A stretch of 64,000 nucleotides of DNA from a bacterium 210820-DFI.6.37 (GCA_020558355.1 JAJCKG010000005.1:62001-126000); one strand, 5' to 3'. Positions 1 through 9,579 are shown, counted from the first letter of the stretch. Notes: generated from the letters alone by a model not told the origin. Made by a program: numbers and translations.

Positions 1-935
1 CCGCTGCCCCGGAGGACAAAAATCACCCTTATGGACATGCCCGGATCGAATATCTGACCGGCCTGTTTATTTCCATGCTCATTATCGTCCTGGGCTTTCA
101 GCTGTTCCGCAGCTCCTTTACCAAGGTTCTGCATCCGGATCCCCTCAGCTTTAGCTATACAACCATTCTTGTTCTGCTGATTGCCATTGCCATAAAAATA
201 TGGCAGGCCCTGTTCAATATCAGCATTGGAAAAAAGATCAATTCTGTAGCTCTGATGGCTACGGGGACGGACAGCCGCAATGACGTAATCTCCACCAGCG
301 CGGTGCTGGTCAGCCTTTTGATTGGAAAAATATTTCAGGTTCAGCTGGATGGCTGGATGGGCTGTCTTGTCGCCCTTTTTATCCTCTGGTCCGGAATTCA
401 GCTGATCCGAGAGACCTCCAGCCCTCTTCTGGGAGAAGCGCCGGATGAAGAACTGGTAGCCGCCATTGAAAAAGAAGTGCTGAATCAGGAAGGCGTAATC
501 GGAATTCACGATTTGGTGGTCCACAACTATGGGCCGGGAAAGATCTTCGCTTCTATCCACATCGAGGTAGACGCGAAGGGGGATCTGCTGGAAAGCCACG
601 ATATGATCGATAACATCGAGCGGACAGTCAAGGAGGATCTGAAAATCGAATTTATCGCCCATATGGATCCGGTAGAGATTGATAACCCTCTTATCAGCCG
701 CCTGTATGAGGAAATCATCCGCACCATCAAGCCGCTTCCCGGGATACAGAGTATCCACGACCTGCGGATCGTTCCGGGGAAGACGCATACCAACATTATC
801 TTTGACGCTGTACTGACTCCTGCCTGTACCATGACCCAGCAGGAGATTCGAAGCCGCATTGAAGAAAAAATAAGGATGATCGACCCCAATTATTATGTGG
901 TGATCACCTTTGATAAAGTGTATACCGGTCTTTAG
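1..935 (+). CDS. Cation diffusion facilitator (CDF) metal efflux protein, 5' partial
   Basis: Proton-coupled efflux of divalent metals such as Zn, Fe, Mn or Co across the membrane. The reading frame is open from base 3 and the gene starts before the window, so the internal ATG at 75 is not the start. The first visible residues contain the HPYGHARIE block that follows transmembrane helix 2 in CDF proteins. A later TDSRNDVIST segment carries the second metal-site Asp pair of the family. Two further hydrophobic helices follow, then a cytoplasmic C-terminal domain that seems duplicated in style (two stretches ending in amphipathic beta strands, each with a HDL-V/I pattern). The final bases overlap the 3' end of the convergent phosphodiesterase gene by 4 bp. 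Metal specificity cannot be read from the visible part. Confidence 0.88.
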   Translation, partial: AAPEDKNHPYGHARIEYLTGLFISMLIIVLGFQLFRSSFTKVLHPDPLSFSYTTILVLLIAIAIKIWQALFNISIGKKINSVALMATGTDSRNDVISTSAVLVSLLIGKIFQVQLDGWMGCLVALFILWSGIQLIRETSSPLLGEAPDEELVAAIEKEVLNQEGVIGIHDLVVHNYGPGKIFASIHIEVDAKGDLLESHDMIDNIERTVKEDLKIEFIAHMDPVEIDNPLISRLYEEIIRTIKPLPGIQSIHDLRIVPGKTHTNIIFDAVLTPACTMTQQEIRSRIEEKIRMIDPNYYVVITFDKVYTGL

Positions 936-1714
936 AAAAAGACTTTCTTATTGGATATGAGATAATCGACGCGGTCCTTTTTCCACAGACGAAGGGCCAA
1001 AAGCTCGCTGTCCACGGTCCATACAGCCGTCTTCAGCCCGCAGGCTTTTACCCTTGCTAGGGTTTTGGATGTTGCCAGCGTTTTCTTCATACTGATACCT
1101 GTAAGACCTGCCTGGACATATTGCTGCAGAGCCTCTGTCCGCAGGTCTTTTTTTGTTTTCGTAAGGAGAAAACGCTCTGTTTCAGGTTTTGCCCAGGCCG
1201 CCGCTTTCATCAGGGAAGGAAAATCAAAGCTCTGGATCACCGCTTTTTGCTCCGGACAGATCCGATAAAGCTGTTTCATGAGCAGCTTTGCGCCAGCGTC
1301 CGAAATCCGGCTTTTTTCCGTTTCTCCCGCTTTTATCTCAATAAACGGGATTCGCCCGCTTTTGGCCATCAGCCGCAGGTATTCTTCATAAAAGGGAATC
1401 CGGATGGGGCCGGATTCTTTGATGTGATTTCCCCAAGCGACAGGATAGCTCCTGATCTCTTCTGGATCCAGCTTTGTAATCAGCAGATTTCTTCCGCACA
1501 TCCGCCGCAGGTTTTCATCGTGCAGAATCATCAGGGCAGGCTGCTTGCCCCCGGTTTCCCACACATCGCATTCGATGGCGCCAAAGCCTGCCGCCGCGGC
1601 CGCTTCAAAGGCCGGCATCGTATTTTCCGGTGCGGCGCCGCTGTCTCCCCGGTGGGCGACAAACACCGTTTTCCCCTGGACCGGAATCTGCCGGCCTTTC
1701 TCCAGTAATCTCAC
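932..1714 (-). CDS. Glycerophosphodiester phosphodiesterase family protein
   Basis: Predicted to hydrolyse glycerophosphodiesters to glycerol-3-phosphate and an alcohol. The N-terminus has the family signature VAHRGDSGAAPENT, followed by IECDVWET and a HDENL block; these give the two catalytic His and the metal-binding Glu/Asp residues of the TIM-barrel GDPD fold. The C-terminal VWTVD segment is also typical. At about 260 residues it has normal length for a single-domain, cytosolic form; I see no signal peptide. I chose a GTG start at 1714 because a strong GGAGGGAG lies five bases upstream; the longer frame to 1732 would need TTG with no Shine-Dalgarno. It converges on the CDF gene with a 4-bp overlap. 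Confidence 0.85.
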   Translation of the reverse strand: MRLLEKGRQIPVQGKTVFVAHRGDSGAAPENTMPAFEAAAAAGFGAIECDVWETGGKQPALMILHDENLRRMCGRNLLITKLDPEEIRSYPVAWGNHIKESGPIRIPFYEEYLRLMAKSGRIPFIEIKAGETEKSRISDAGAKLLMKQLYRICPEQKAVIQSFDFPSLMKAAAWAKPETERFLLTKTKKDLRTEALQQYVQAGLTGISMKKTLATSKTLARVKACGLKTAVWTVDSELLALRLWKKDRVDYLISNKKVFF

Positions 1715-1752
1715 AAAACTCCCTCCTCGCAAGACACAAAATACGCTCCACT

Positions 1753-1831
1753 ATTAACCTATGCTTAAATAACGGCAGGTGTTAACATTTTCGCAGGCTT
1801 TGCGGACCCAAAATCCGCCTTAACGCAGGCC
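1753..1831 (+). repeat. Degenerate half copy of the GTTAAC element
   Basis: TTAAC occurs at 1754 and again inside GTTAAC at 1781-1786, 28 bases apart, and the bases before the second site (CGGCAGGTGTTAACAT) resemble CGGCAGTTGTTAACAT in the full elements at 21292 and 22444. The second pair of sites is missing. The segment abuts the nfo stop codon, as the full copies abut other minus-strand genes. Confidence 0.35.
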
Positions 1832-2665
1832 CTATTTTTCGGCGGCTTTTCTCAGCATACGGATTTCCGCGGCATAGCCGGGAAGCTCATTGGGCGTTTC
1901 CAGAATAAATGGAAGATGCTTTAGCTTTGGATGGGTAATCACCTTTACAATGGTTTCTGTTCCCAGATGACCTTCGCCGATCTTTGCGTGGCGGTCTTTA
2001 TGGGAGCCTACCGGATTGAGGCTGTCATTGATGTGTACCGCGCGCAGCTTAGAAAGTCCCACAACCCGGTCGAATTCCTCCAGCACACCGTCCAGATCAT
2101 GAATGATATCATATCCGCCGTCGCTGATGTGGCAGGTATCCATGCAGACTCCGATTTTATCCTTCTGCTCTACCTTATCTATAATAGCCGCCAGCTCCTC
2201 GAATTTTCCGCCGATCTCACTGCCCTTCCCCGCCATGGTTTCCAGCAGAACGATGGTGCTCTGCCGCGGCGTCAGGATCCGGTTGAGCAGCCCGGCAATC
2301 ATCTCGATTCCCTTCTCTACTCCCTGGCCTACATGGCTGCCGGGATGGAAGTTATAATAATTCCCCGGCGTATATTCCATCCTCTCCATATCCTCACTCA
2401 TAGCAATATAAGCAAAATTCCGCACCTTCTCGTCCTTGGAGCACGGATTCAGCGTATAAGGGGCATGGGCCACCAGCTTTCCAAAATTATGCTCTTCCAA
2501 AAGGAGCCGCAGTCTGCGGGCGTCCTCTTCATCGATGGCTTTTGCCTTTCCTCCCCTGGGGTTTCTGGTAAAAAACGCAAAGGTGTTCGCTCCGATGTCC
2601 AGAGCCTCCTTCCCCATATGCTCATAGCCTTTCGCGGCTGATAAATGACATCCTATATTCACCAT
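1832..2665 (-). CDS. nfo: Deoxyribonuclease IV / endonuclease IV (AP endonuclease)
   Basis: Cleaves DNA 5' to abasic sites in base-excision repair; a three-zinc TIM-barrel enzyme. The protein (277 aa, full family length) starts with [12 protein letters not shown] and contains [50 protein letters not shown] and the C-terminal ILETPNE. These supply the His, Glu and Asp zinc ligands of the family. The ATG at 2665 has an AAGGAGAG ribosome site. It is transcribed divergently from the DUF2804 gene and the roughly 175 bp between the two starts must hold both promoters. Confidence 0.96.
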   Translation of the reverse strand: MVNIGCHLSAAKGYEHMGKEALDIGANTFAFFTRNPRGGKAKAIDEEDARRLRLLLEEHNFGKLVAHAPYTLNPCSKDEKVRNFAYIAMSEDMERMEYTPGNYYNFHPGSHVGQGVEKGIEMIAGLLNRILTPRQSTIVLLETMAGKGSEIGGKFEELAAIIDKVEQKDKIGVCMDTCHISDGGYDIIHDLDGVLEEFDRVVGLSKLRAVHINDSLNPVGSHKDRHAKIGEGHLGTETIVKVITHPKLKHLPFILETPNELPGYAAEIRMLRKAAEK

Positions 2666-2841
2666 TTAAAACTCTCCTTTTCTTCTTTTCTGCGGACATT
2701 ATACCACATCCCCGGTGATTTAAAACCTTCCGAAACCGAAAGCTGCTCTGTATTTTATAAAGGGCTGTTTTCCCGGGGCCGGGGCTTCCATTTTTTATGA
2801 AAATGATTTATACTTACTATACAAGGGAGGGGGAAACTATC

Positions 2842-3873
2842 ATGCAGCATGAAATAACAAGAGAACATGATCTGTTACGTCCCAACGGGACTTTATCGGA
2901 AGCCGGCTATGCCAGAAGGCTGATCCTTAATTATGACCGCGGCGCTATCCGGGCCAGTAAATTCCGGATCAAGGAATGGGACTATTATCTCATTGCCAAC
3001 CAGGACTTCGCTGTTGCTCTGACTATCGCGGACAACTCCTATATGGGCCTGGACAGCATTTCTCTTATTGATTTCCGAAAGCCGTGGCAGCAGACGAAAA
3101 GCGCCATACGGCTCTTTCCTATGGGAAAAACCGGCATGCCGCAAAGCTCTGAGAACGGCGATACAGAAAGCTTTTGCAAGCATCATTTCATTTCCTTTAA
3201 GAAAAGTCCGGACCGGCGGTTCCTCAGGTTTCATATGGATAATTTCTACGATCACAAAACCATCGGCGGAGAAATTTCTCTGGAGAATCACAAGGGCAGC
3301 TCTATGGTCATCGCGACGCCTTTCGAGAAGGATCCCCTGGCCTTTTACTATAATCAGAAAATCAACTGTATGTCCGCAAAGGGCTATGTGACCCTGGGCG
3401 ACGATTCTTATATTTTCCATCCTTCCCAGTCCTTCGGGACCCTGGACTGGGGCCGGGGCGTCTGGACCTATAAGAATACCTGGTACTGGGGAAGCTGCTC
3501 CGGTCTGCTGGATGGGATTCCCTTCGGCTTTAATATCGGCCGCGGCTTTGGAGACACTTCGGAAGCCACGGAAAATATGATCTTTTACAACCACCGGGCC
3601 CACAAACTTTCTCAGGTCACGTTTAATATTCCCACCCTGGATGGAAAAGACAATTATCTGGAGCCTTGGTTTTTCACCAGCGATGACGGCCGTTTTAAGA
3701 TGATCTTTCATCCCATTATCGACCGGGCGGCCAAGACCAATCTGGGGCTTTTGTGCAGCGACCAGCATCAGGTTTTCGGCCATTTTACAGGAAGAGTCAT
3801 TCTGGATGACGGAACGACGCTGAATATAAAAAACTTCCTGGGATTCGCCGAGAAGGTTTTTAACAAATGGTAA
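2842..3873 (+). CDS. DUF2804 family protein
   Basis: A protein of about 343 residues recognisable as DUF2804 from its length, the start LLRPNGTLSEAGYAR, and the later WDWGRG-like patch (TLDWGRGVWTYKNTWYWG) followed by GFNIGRGFGDTS. The function of the family is unknown. It is rich in aromatic residues and beta strands and has no signal peptide or membrane segment, so it is probably cytosolic. I place the start at ATG 2842, nine bases after GGAGGGGG; the upstream in-frame ATG at 2797 has no ribosome site. The gene ends just before a strong bidirectional terminator shared with the riboflavin operon. Confidence 0.8.
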   Translation: MQHEITREHDLLRPNGTLSEAGYARRLILNYDRGAIRASKFRIKEWDYYLIANQDFAVALTIADNSYMGLDSISLIDFRKPWQQTKSAIRLFPMGKTGMPQSSENGDTESFCKHHFISFKKSPDRRFLRFHMDNFYDHKTIGGEISLENHKGSSMVIATPFEKDPLAFYYNQKINCMSAKGYVTLGDDSYIFHPSQSFGTLDWGRGVWTYKNTWYWGSCSGLLDGIPFGFNIGRGFGDTSEATENMIFYNHRAHKLSQVTFNIPTLDGKDNYLEPWFFTSDDGRFKMIFHPIIDRAAKTNLGLLCSDQHQVFGHFTGRVILDDGTTLNIKNFLGFAEKVFNKW

Positions 3874-3885
3874 ACCGTCTTTACG

Positions 3886-3935
3886 AAAAAAGCCGGTGGT
3901 ACAGGTTTTCGCCCTGTACCGCCGGCCCTTTTTTT
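3886..3935. terminator. Bidirectional intrinsic terminator
   Basis: A 14-bp stem (3892-3905 with 3913-3926, one G-T pair) and 7-base loop are flanked by an A-run at 3886-3891 and a T-run at 3929-3935. It can stop both the plus-strand DUF2804 transcript and the minus-strand riboflavin transcript, whose ribH stop codon touches the T-run. Confidence 0.9.
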
Positions 3936-4395
3936 AAATTTCTTTGAACAGATTGACCATTTCGATAACGGCTTCCGCGGATTCGCTGCCTTTATTGCCC
4001 GCCTTTGTACCGGCCCGTTCGATGGCCTGCTCGATGGTGTCCACAGTCAGAACCCCAAAGGCTACCGGAATTTCTGTTTCCAGTCCGACTGACGCGATTC
4101 CCTTGGAAACTTCTGCGCTGACATATTCGAAATGAGCGGTCGCTCCCCGAATTACAGCTCCCAGACAGATAACCGCGTCATACTTTCCGCTCTTTGCCAT
4201 TTTCTTCGCGGCAAGAGGGATCTCAAAAGCGCCTGGCACCCATGCAACGCTGATATCGTCTTCTGCCACTCCGTGCCGTTTTAATGTGTCGACCGCTCCG
4301 GACAGCAGCTTGCTTCCAATAAATTCATTGAATCTTCCTACGATGATACCTACTTTAATTCCCTGCGCAATCAGATTGCCTTCTAAAATTTTCAT
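3934..4395 (-). CDS. ribH: 6,7-dimethyl-8-ribityllumazine synthase
   Basis: Condenses 5-amino-6-ribitylaminouracil with 3,4-dihydroxy-2-butanone-4-phosphate, the penultimate step of riboflavin synthesis; it forms pentameric or icosahedral shells. The 153-residue length is typical. Visible signatures are [41 protein letters not shown] (with the catalytic His) and [17 protein letters not shown]. The ATG follows GGAGGACAAGA. It is the last gene of the rib operon, about 80 bp after ribBA, and is closed by the bidirectional terminator. Confidence 0.97.
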   Translation of the reverse strand: MKILEGNLIAQGIKVGIIVGRFNEFIGSKLLSGAVDTLKRHGVAEDDISVAWVPGAFEIPLAAKKMAKSGKYDAVICLGAVIRGATAHFEYVSAEVSKGIASVGLETEIPVAFGVLTVDTIEQAIERAGTKAGNKGSESAEAVIEMVNLFKEI

Positions 4396-4474
4396 GTTCT
4401 TGTCCTCCTTAAAAATTCTCCGCGTTCTTCGCGGCTGTCATATTGGTTCGCTTTCTGTTTTCTGGGCCGCCGCG

Positions 4475-5677
4475 TTACAGCGTATTCAGCACATGGCCCA
4501 TTTTTTCTTTTTTCGTCTGCATATAAAATTCGCTTTCCGGCTTTACCTTGGTCTCAATGGGAACCCTCTCCACTACATCGATACCATAGCTTTCCAGTCC
4601 ATGGATCTTATCCGGATTATTGGTCATAACCCGCAGTGTAGTCGCTCCCAGATCCTCCAGAATCTGCGCCCCCACCGTGTAGTCCCGCAGGTCCGCGCCA
4701 AAGCCCAGGGCCAGATTCGCTTCTACGGTATCAAGCCCCTGTTCCTGAAGAGCGTAAGCCTTCAATTTGTTGATCAGGCCGATGCCCCGGCCCTCCTGCC
4801 GCAGATAGACCAGAATGCCCCGGCCTTCCTTCGCGATCATCCGCATGGCCGCGTCATATTGGTCGCCGCAGTCGCATTTGGCGCTTCCCAAGGCGTCTCC
4901 CGTGAGACATTCGGAGTGGACCCGTACCAGAACCGGATTTCCATCCGCCACATCACCCATGGTCAGCGCAATGTGGTGTTCCCCGTTAAGCTTGTTGATA
5001 TATCCATAGATCTTGAATCTTCCATATCTGGTAGGCAGATTGGTTTCCACTACCCGCTCCATGATCTTGTCATGGCGCTTTCTGTAAGCGATCAGGTCCT
5101 TGATGGTGATAAAGGTCAGGCCGTGCTCCCGGGCCAGCTCCATCAGCTCGGTCTTGCGCATCATCGTTCCGTCTTCCCGCATAATCTCGCAGCACAGACC
5201 GCATTCCTTCAGGCCGGCAAGGCGCATCAGGTCTACCGTCGCTTCGGTGTGGCCTTCCCGCTCTAAAACGCCCTTTGCTTTTGCTTCCAGCGGGAACATG
5301 TGCCCCGGACGGCGGAAGTCGCATGGCTGAGCTTTGTCATCTACGCATTTGATAGCGGTAAGAGAACGCTCATGTGCGGAAATTCCGGTGGTCGTATCCA
5401 CATGGTCGATGGAAACCGTAAAGGCCGTCGCGTGGTTATCCGTATTGTTGTCCACCATCTGGCCAAGCCCCAGCTTTTGGGTCATAGCCCCGCTCATAGG
5501 CATGCAGATGAGCCCTTTTCCGTAGCAGGCCATAAAATTCACATTTTCCGGTGTGGCAAATTCTGCCGCGCAGATAAAATCCCCTTCGTTTTCCCGGTCA
5601 GGATCATCGGTGCATACGATGATTTTCCCCTGTCTCAGGTCCTCCAGGGCCTGATCAATTGTTGCAAATTCACTCAT
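4475..5677 (-). CDS. ribBA: Bifunctional DHBP synthase / GTP cyclohydrolase II
   Basis: The N-terminal half (about residues 1-200) is RibB, converting ribulose-5-phosphate to 3,4-dihydroxy-2-butanone-4-phosphate; [16 protein letters not shown] carries its acidic metal-binding residues. The C-terminal half is RibA, opening [23 protein letters not shown] contains the zinc cysteines and [10 protein letters not shown] the catalytic loop. At 400 aa it has the standard fused length. The start codon lies inside the last codons of the FGGY kinase gene (8-bp overlap), preceded by AGAAAGGAA, so translation is probably coupled. Both starting substrates of the pathway enter here. Confidence 0.97.
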   Translation of the reverse strand: MSEFATIDQALEDLRQGKIIVCTDDPDRENEGDFICAAEFATPENVNFMACYGKGLICMPMSGAMTQKLGLGQMVDNNTDNHATAFTVSIDHVDTTTGISAHERSLTAIKCVDDKAQPCDFRRPGHMFPLEAKAKGVLEREGHTEATVDLMRLAGLKECGLCCEIMREDGTMMRKTELMELAREHGLTFITIKDLIAYRKRHDKIMERVVETNLPTRYGRFKIYGYINKLNGEHHIALTMGDVADGNPVLVRVHSECLTGDALGSAKCDCGDQYDAAMRMIAKEGRGILVYLRQEGRGIGLINKLKAYALQEQGLDTVEANLALGFGADLRDYTVGAQILEDLGATTLRVMTNNPDKIHGLESYGIDVVERVPIETKVKPESEFYMQTKKEKMGHVLNTL

Positions 5678-7256
5678 TTATCTCATTCCTTTCTGATTTT
5701 GTCTGTTTTTCCATTTTGTGAAGCGCTGAAAAAACCTGTTTCATGTGGTCAGACATGAGGCTTTTCCGCATTTGATACATCTTCCGATAAAACTCAGTTT
5801 TCTCCGCCCGGGGCGCAAACTCCCGGCGGATATCCAGATTCCGCTCAAAGACCTGCTTCAAATCTGTTACGTCTCCTACCGCGTAAGCCGCTGCCGCCGC
5901 ATTGGTCATGACTGCCCCTTCTGCTGTTTTCAGGGTAATGACACTGCTTCCCATCATGTCGGCCTTGATCTGATTCCACAGCGCGGACCGGCTTCCGCCT
6001 TCCGTAACGGTAATCCGCTCCAGAGAAAGACCCGCCTTTCGGTAAAGATCCGTAACTCCGATATAGTCGTAGCCGATGGCTTCCAGAACGGACCGCCATA
6101 AAACAGCCTGATCCGTGTCCATGGTCATATTGAGAAAGCCTCCGGTAGCTTCGGACAGCTCGCCTATGCCTCCCGTCAGGTAAGGCAGGAACAGCACGCC
6201 GCCGCAGCCTGCCGGAACAGACTCAGCCGCTTCATTGAGTACATCGAAATAGTCTCCTTCTCCCACTCTGCCGCAGATATTATCCCTAAACCACCGCAGA
6301 GCCAGTCCGCCGGTACGGATGAAGCCCCAGTAAAAATAGGTGTTTTCCAAAGTTCCGCTGTTGAAGATCAGATTCATTCCCGGTTTGGAAAGCTCCGGCT
6401 TGATACCGTCTGTAGCAATGCAGAACATGGCGCAGGTGCCGGCTACATCTGCCGCCGCATTGACCTTCGTCACTCCGCAGCCGATCATAGACTGCATGGT
6501 ATCTCCCGCTCCCGCGCAGACAGGGATTCCCTCCGGTAGTCCGGTCTTTTCCGCCCATTCTTTTGTCAGATGGCCGATAATATCCCAGGGCTTTACAACG
6601 CGGGGAAGGTATTTTTCCGGAAGCTGCAGAATCTCCAGCTGCTTTTGGGACCATTCTTTTTTGATCACATTGTAACCCAGGCCCCATCCCGAAAGCGTTC
6701 CCCAGTCGATAAAAGCGTCCTCCGCTTTCAGGCCTGCCAGTCGGGACAGAATATAGGGAGCGTTGTGCATAAACTTGCAGCCTTCTTTCTGAAAAGCGCT
6801 GCTGTTTTTCATCAGCCAGCGGGCAAACAGGGCGGGGAACATACAGCTGGGCTCCGGATTTCCGGTTTCCTCCGCCCAGATGGAGCGAGGCGTTTGGGCC
6901 AGCGCTTCCGCATCCTCTTTGGTTCTGGAGTCCAGATAGTTAATATAAGGCGTGATCGCCTGTCCATCCTTGTTGACCCCTGTAATTCCCAGGATGATTC
7001 CATCTCCGAAAATGGAACGGATATTTTCCACAGGCAGGCCTTTTTTCCGCATATCTTCGCCGCACTGCTTCAGTCCCTTTGCCACCGCGTCCAGATAACC
7101 GTCCGCGTCCATTTCCACCCAGCCCGGGTTAGGGTACCGGAGAACCGTTGGATTGACATGCTGAGACACGCATTTCATATCCTCGTCGTATACAGCTACT
7201 TTTACGCTTTGTGTTCCGGCGTCAAAGCCAATATAATATTTTTTGTTATCCTTCAT
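5670..7256 (-). CDS. FGGY-family carbohydrate kinase embedded in the rib operon
   Basis: A 528-residue sugar kinase with the actin/hexokinase fold. The N-terminal [18 protein letters not shown] is the FGGY phosphate-1 motif, the middle has the conserved GDTMQ segment, and [14 protein letters not shown] marks the C-terminal domain. Homology suggests a pentulose or related polyol substrate; the sequence does not specify which. It begins four bases after the ribE stop and its end overlaps ribBA by 8 bp, so it belongs to the riboflavin transcription unit. RibB uses ribulose-5-phosphate; a ribulokinase-type activity would supply it directly, but this is inference. Length exceeds many xylulokinases by a short basic C-terminal tail. 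Confidence 0.85.
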   Translation of the reverse strand: MKDNKKYYIGFDAGTQSVKVAVYDEDMKCVSQHVNPTVLRYPNPGWVEMDADGYLDAVAKGLKQCGEDMRKKGLPVENIRSIFGDGIILGITGVNKDGQAITPYINYLDSRTKEDAEALAQTPRSIWAEETGNPEPSCMFPALFARWLMKNSSAFQKEGCKFMHNAPYILSRLAGLKAEDAFIDWGTLSGWGLGYNVIKKEWSQKQLEILQLPEKYLPRVVKPWDIIGHLTKEWAEKTGLPEGIPVCAGAGDTMQSMIGCGVTKVNAAADVAGTCAMFCIATDGIKPELSKPGMNLIFNSGTLENTYFYWGFIRTGGLALRWFRDNICGRVGEGDYFDVLNEAAESVPAGCGGVLFLPYLTGGIGELSEATGGFLNMTMDTDQAVLWRSVLEAIGYDYIGVTDLYRKAGLSLERITVTEGGSRSALWNQIKADMMGSSVITLKTAEGAVMTNAAAAAYAVGDVTDLKQVFERNLDIRREFAPRAEKTEFYRKMYQMRKSLMSDHMKQVFSALHKMEKQTKSERNEINE

Positions 7257-7260
7257 TGTT

Positions 7261-7905
7261 CTAAAACCCGTTTTCTATTAAAAATTCCAAGTCAATGCCG
7301 CCGGACTTTTCGGCTTTTGGCTCTTCCGGCGCCGGCTGCGCGAGCCGCTCCAGATATTTTGCGATAATATCTGTTTCCAGATTGACGATATCGCCCGCTT
7401 TTTTTTCCAGCAGAGTCGTCTCGGCCCCGGTATGGGGTATGATGGAAACCTTGAATCCGCTTTCTGTCAGCGCGGCTACAGTCAGGCTGATGCCGTCAAT
7501 GGTAATGGAACCCTTCTCCGCAATATAGCGCAGCAGGCCGCGGCCGCAGTCGATGGTGACCCATACCGCGTTTCCTTCCCGCTTCAGGCTCTTGACGGTT
7601 CCGGTGTCATCGATATGTCCGCTGACGATATGTCCGCCGAACCGTCCGTTTGCCGCCATAGCCCGTTCCAGGTTGACCTTGCTGCCCTTTCTGAGACTTC
7701 CCAGACTGCTGCGCCGCAGAGTCTCAGCCATTACGTCCACCTGGAAGCTGTTCTTTCCAAAGCTTGTCACGGTGAGACATACGCCATTGACGGCGATGCT
7801 GTCTCCCAGATGGACATCCTCTAAGACCTTGGACGCCTGGATCGTCAGGCTTCCGCTGCCCATTTTCATCAGGATACCCGTTTCTTCTATGATCCCTGTG
7901 AACAT
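7261..7905 (-). CDS. ribE: Riboflavin synthase, alpha subunit
   Basis: Dismutates two 6,7-dimethyl-8-ribityllumazine molecules to riboflavin. The start MFTGIIEE and the internal repeat of two lumazine-binding barrels are characteristic: GDSIAVNGVCLTV in the first half and GSITIDGISLTV in the second. GGHIVSGHIDDTG is also conserved. At 214 aa it has the normal length with a slightly extended C-terminus (about 20 residues after KYLERL). ATG is preceded by GGAAAGGAAAT. It is one base from ribD and four bases from the kinase. Confidence 0.96.
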   Translation of the reverse strand: MFTGIIEETGILMKMGSGSLTIQASKVLEDVHLGDSIAVNGVCLTVTSFGKNSFQVDVMAETLRRSSLGSLRKGSKVNLERAMAANGRFGGHIVSGHIDDTGTVKSLKREGNAVWVTIDCGRGLLRYIAEKGSITIDGISLTVAALTESGFKVSIIPHTGAETTLLEKKAGDIVNLETDIIAKYLERLAQPAPEEPKAEKSGGIDLEFLIENGF

Positions 7906-7906
7906 A

Positions 7907-9001
7907 TTATTTCCTTTCCGGCGTGCCCTGAATCATCAGATCATCGCCAATTCGATTGATTTCTATATTTTTCAGACAGATGGCCTGGTCCATTTTTTCA
8001 AAGCCCTGGCCTTCTACTGGTGTCTTTGCGTCTTTTCCGCCGATAAATTTTGGTGCGATAAAGGTCACCGTCCGGTCTACGATTCCGGCTTTCAGCGCCG
8101 CTTCGTTAAGACCGCCTCCTCCCTCCAGCAGGATACTGTCGATTCCCCTCGCTCCCAGCTGCTCCATCAGCTCCGCGAGATCCACTCTGCCGCGCTTTTC
8201 TTTTGTCGTCAGAACGGTAACGCCTCTTTCCCGCAGCTGGTTCGCCTTTTCTCCGCCGCGGTTTTCCACCGCCGCCACAATGCAGTTTTCATCCTTTAGG
8301 ACCTTTGCGTCCAGCGGAATTTTCAGGTTGCTGTCCACAATGATTCTTACCGGGTCTCTGCCGCCTTCCAATCTGCAGGTCAGCCGCGGGTCATCTGTCA
8401 GGACGGTTCCGATTCCTGCCATAATCCCGGTCAGGCTGTTTCTCATCTTCTGAACGATGGCGCGGGAAGCTTCTCCGCTGACCCATTTCGAGTCGCCTGT
8501 ATAAGCCGCGATTTTTCCATCCAGGGTCATGGCGGTTTTCATGACGACAAAGGGCCTTTTTTCGGTGATATATTTCAGAAAGATTTCATTGATCCTGCGG
8601 CACTCTTCCTCCAGTATACCGCTTTCCACCTGGATCCCCGCTTCCTCCATCATCCGGATCCCTCTTCCGGCTACAAGGGGGTTCGGGTCCAGCAGGCCTA
8701 CATACACTTTTTTTATCTTCTTCCGGATAATGGCCTTTGCGCAGGGCGGCGTCTTTCCATAGTGGGAGCAGGGCTCCAGAGTCACATACATTTCCGCCCC
8801 TTCCACATCCTGATTTTTCGCCGCGGCGTCCTCAAACGCGTTGATCTCCGCATGGTTTTCCCCGCATTTTTTGTGCCAGCCTTCGCCGATAATGGCTCCG
8901 TCTTTTACAATGACCGCTCCTACCACCGGATTGGGAGAGGTCCGGCCTCTTCCCCGTTCTGCCAGTCCGAGCGCGTGCGCCATGTAATCTTCTCTTGTCA
9001 C
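7907..9001 (-). CDS. ribD: Bifunctional riboflavin deaminase/reductase
   Basis: The N-terminal cytidine-deaminase-like domain (residues 1-145) has HAEINAF and PCSHYGKTPPCAKAI, the zinc site; the C-terminal domain (from about 146) is the pyrimidine reductase with MKTAMTLDGKIA, DDPRLTCR and LLEGGGGLNEAAL. The pair performs the second and third steps after GTP opening. I use GTG at 9001 because AGGAGGGG stands about five bases upstream; ATG at 8983 lacks a site. It is the first gene of the rib operon and lies directly behind the FMN riboswitch and two terminator-like hairpins. Confidence 0.96.
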   Translation of the reverse strand: MTREDYMAHALGLAERGRGRTSPNPVVGAVIVKDGAIIGEGWHKKCGENHAEINAFEDAAAKNQDVEGAEMYVTLEPCSHYGKTPPCAKAIIRKKIKKVYVGLLDPNPLVAGRGIRMMEEAGIQVESGILEEECRRINEIFLKYITEKRPFVVMKTAMTLDGKIAAYTGDSKWVSGEASRAIVQKMRNSLTGIMAGIGTVLTDDPRLTCRLEGGRDPVRIIVDSNLKIPLDAKVLKDENCIVAAVENRGGEKANQLRERGVTVLTTKEKRGRVDLAELMEQLGARGIDSILLEGGGGLNEAALKAGIVDRTVTFIAPKFIGGKDAKTPVEGQGFEKMDQAICLKNIEINRIGDDLMIQGTPERK

Positions 9002-9028
9002 CTGTACCCCTCCTTGCTCAAAAATCCA

Positions 9029-9056
9029 AAACTCCGAAGCTTTTGCTTCGGAGTTT
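9029..9056 (-). terminator. Second hairpin of the rib leader (terminator-like)
   Basis: A perfect 12-bp stem (9029-9040 with 9045-9056) and TTTT/AAAA loop. On the minus strand it is followed by TTTTGGATTTTTG and then by the ribD ribosome site. It could be a second terminator or a structure that limits access to the ribosome site. Confidence 0.6.
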
Positions 9057-9084
9057 CATCATTGAAAGAAATCGATATTCAAAT

Positions 9085-9112
9085 CAAAAATCCCTGAGAA
9101 AAATTCTCAGGG
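9085..9112 (-). terminator. Terminator of the FMN riboswitch
   Basis: A perfect 9-bp stem (9092-9100 with 9104-9112) with a 3-base loop is followed on the minus strand by ATTTTTG. It is the first hairpin after the aptamer and so the likely expression platform: FMN binding favours this stop. Confidence 0.8.
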
Positions 9113-9140
9113 TTTCTTTGCGTCAAAAATACGATGTACA

Positions 9141-9250
9141 ATCTTCTCTCATCCAGACTTTACTGTCGGCACCGGAATCTCACCAGTTCAACGCATACGC
9201 GCTCGCGGGCTCTACCGCCGGTATGGAATTTCACCAAACCCCGAAGACAT
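9141..9250 (-). promoter_or_regulatory. FMN riboswitch (RFN element)
   Basis: Read on the minus strand the segment has the conserved RFN blocks in order: TCTTCGGGG, GGTGAAATTCC, ACCGGCGGTAGAGCCCGCGAGC, GGTGAGATTCCGGTGCCGACAG, AGTCTGGATGAGAGAAGAT. The terminal blocks pair as P1. It lies 140 bp upstream of ribD, the expected place for FMN feedback control of the whole rib operon, including the embedded kinase. Confidence 0.97.
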
Positions 9251-9306
9251 ATTATTTACTTACTTTTCTATTATAGACCTGCTGTGGGAATTGTCAAGGG
9301 GGAATT

Positions 9307-9559
9307 GGCAAGAAGGCAGGGGAATCGCATAGGGGCCTCAGGGTTCCTTAGGGGAAAGGAGCTTGAAACACCAGCCTGGTTTTGGGCGATTGTTTCTGTT
9401 TTTTAGCGGTTCCGGGGCTGTGAATCGGCCAGATTTTGGATTGTAAGGGGTAAAAAAGGCTTTTGGGAAGAAGCGCAGCCCGCAAGGCCGGATGCTTTTT
9501 GAAACAAACAGGGGAAAAAGGGCGGCTGTTTCCGATTTTTTCACAAAGCCCTTTTTCCG
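9307..9559 (+). repeat. 253-bp direct repeat, copy 1
   Basis: This segment aligns without net gaps to 9922-10174, from GGCAAGAAGGCAGGGGAATCG to CAAAGCCCTTTTTCCG, with most positions identical. Long identical blocks include GGAGCTTGAAACACCA and TTGTTTCTGTTTTTTAGCGG. Minus-strand frames are open through it, but I see no ribosome site or recognisable protein and treat it as non-coding. Confidence 0.85.
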
Positions 9560-9579
9560 CAACTGGAATGTAAGCGTAA

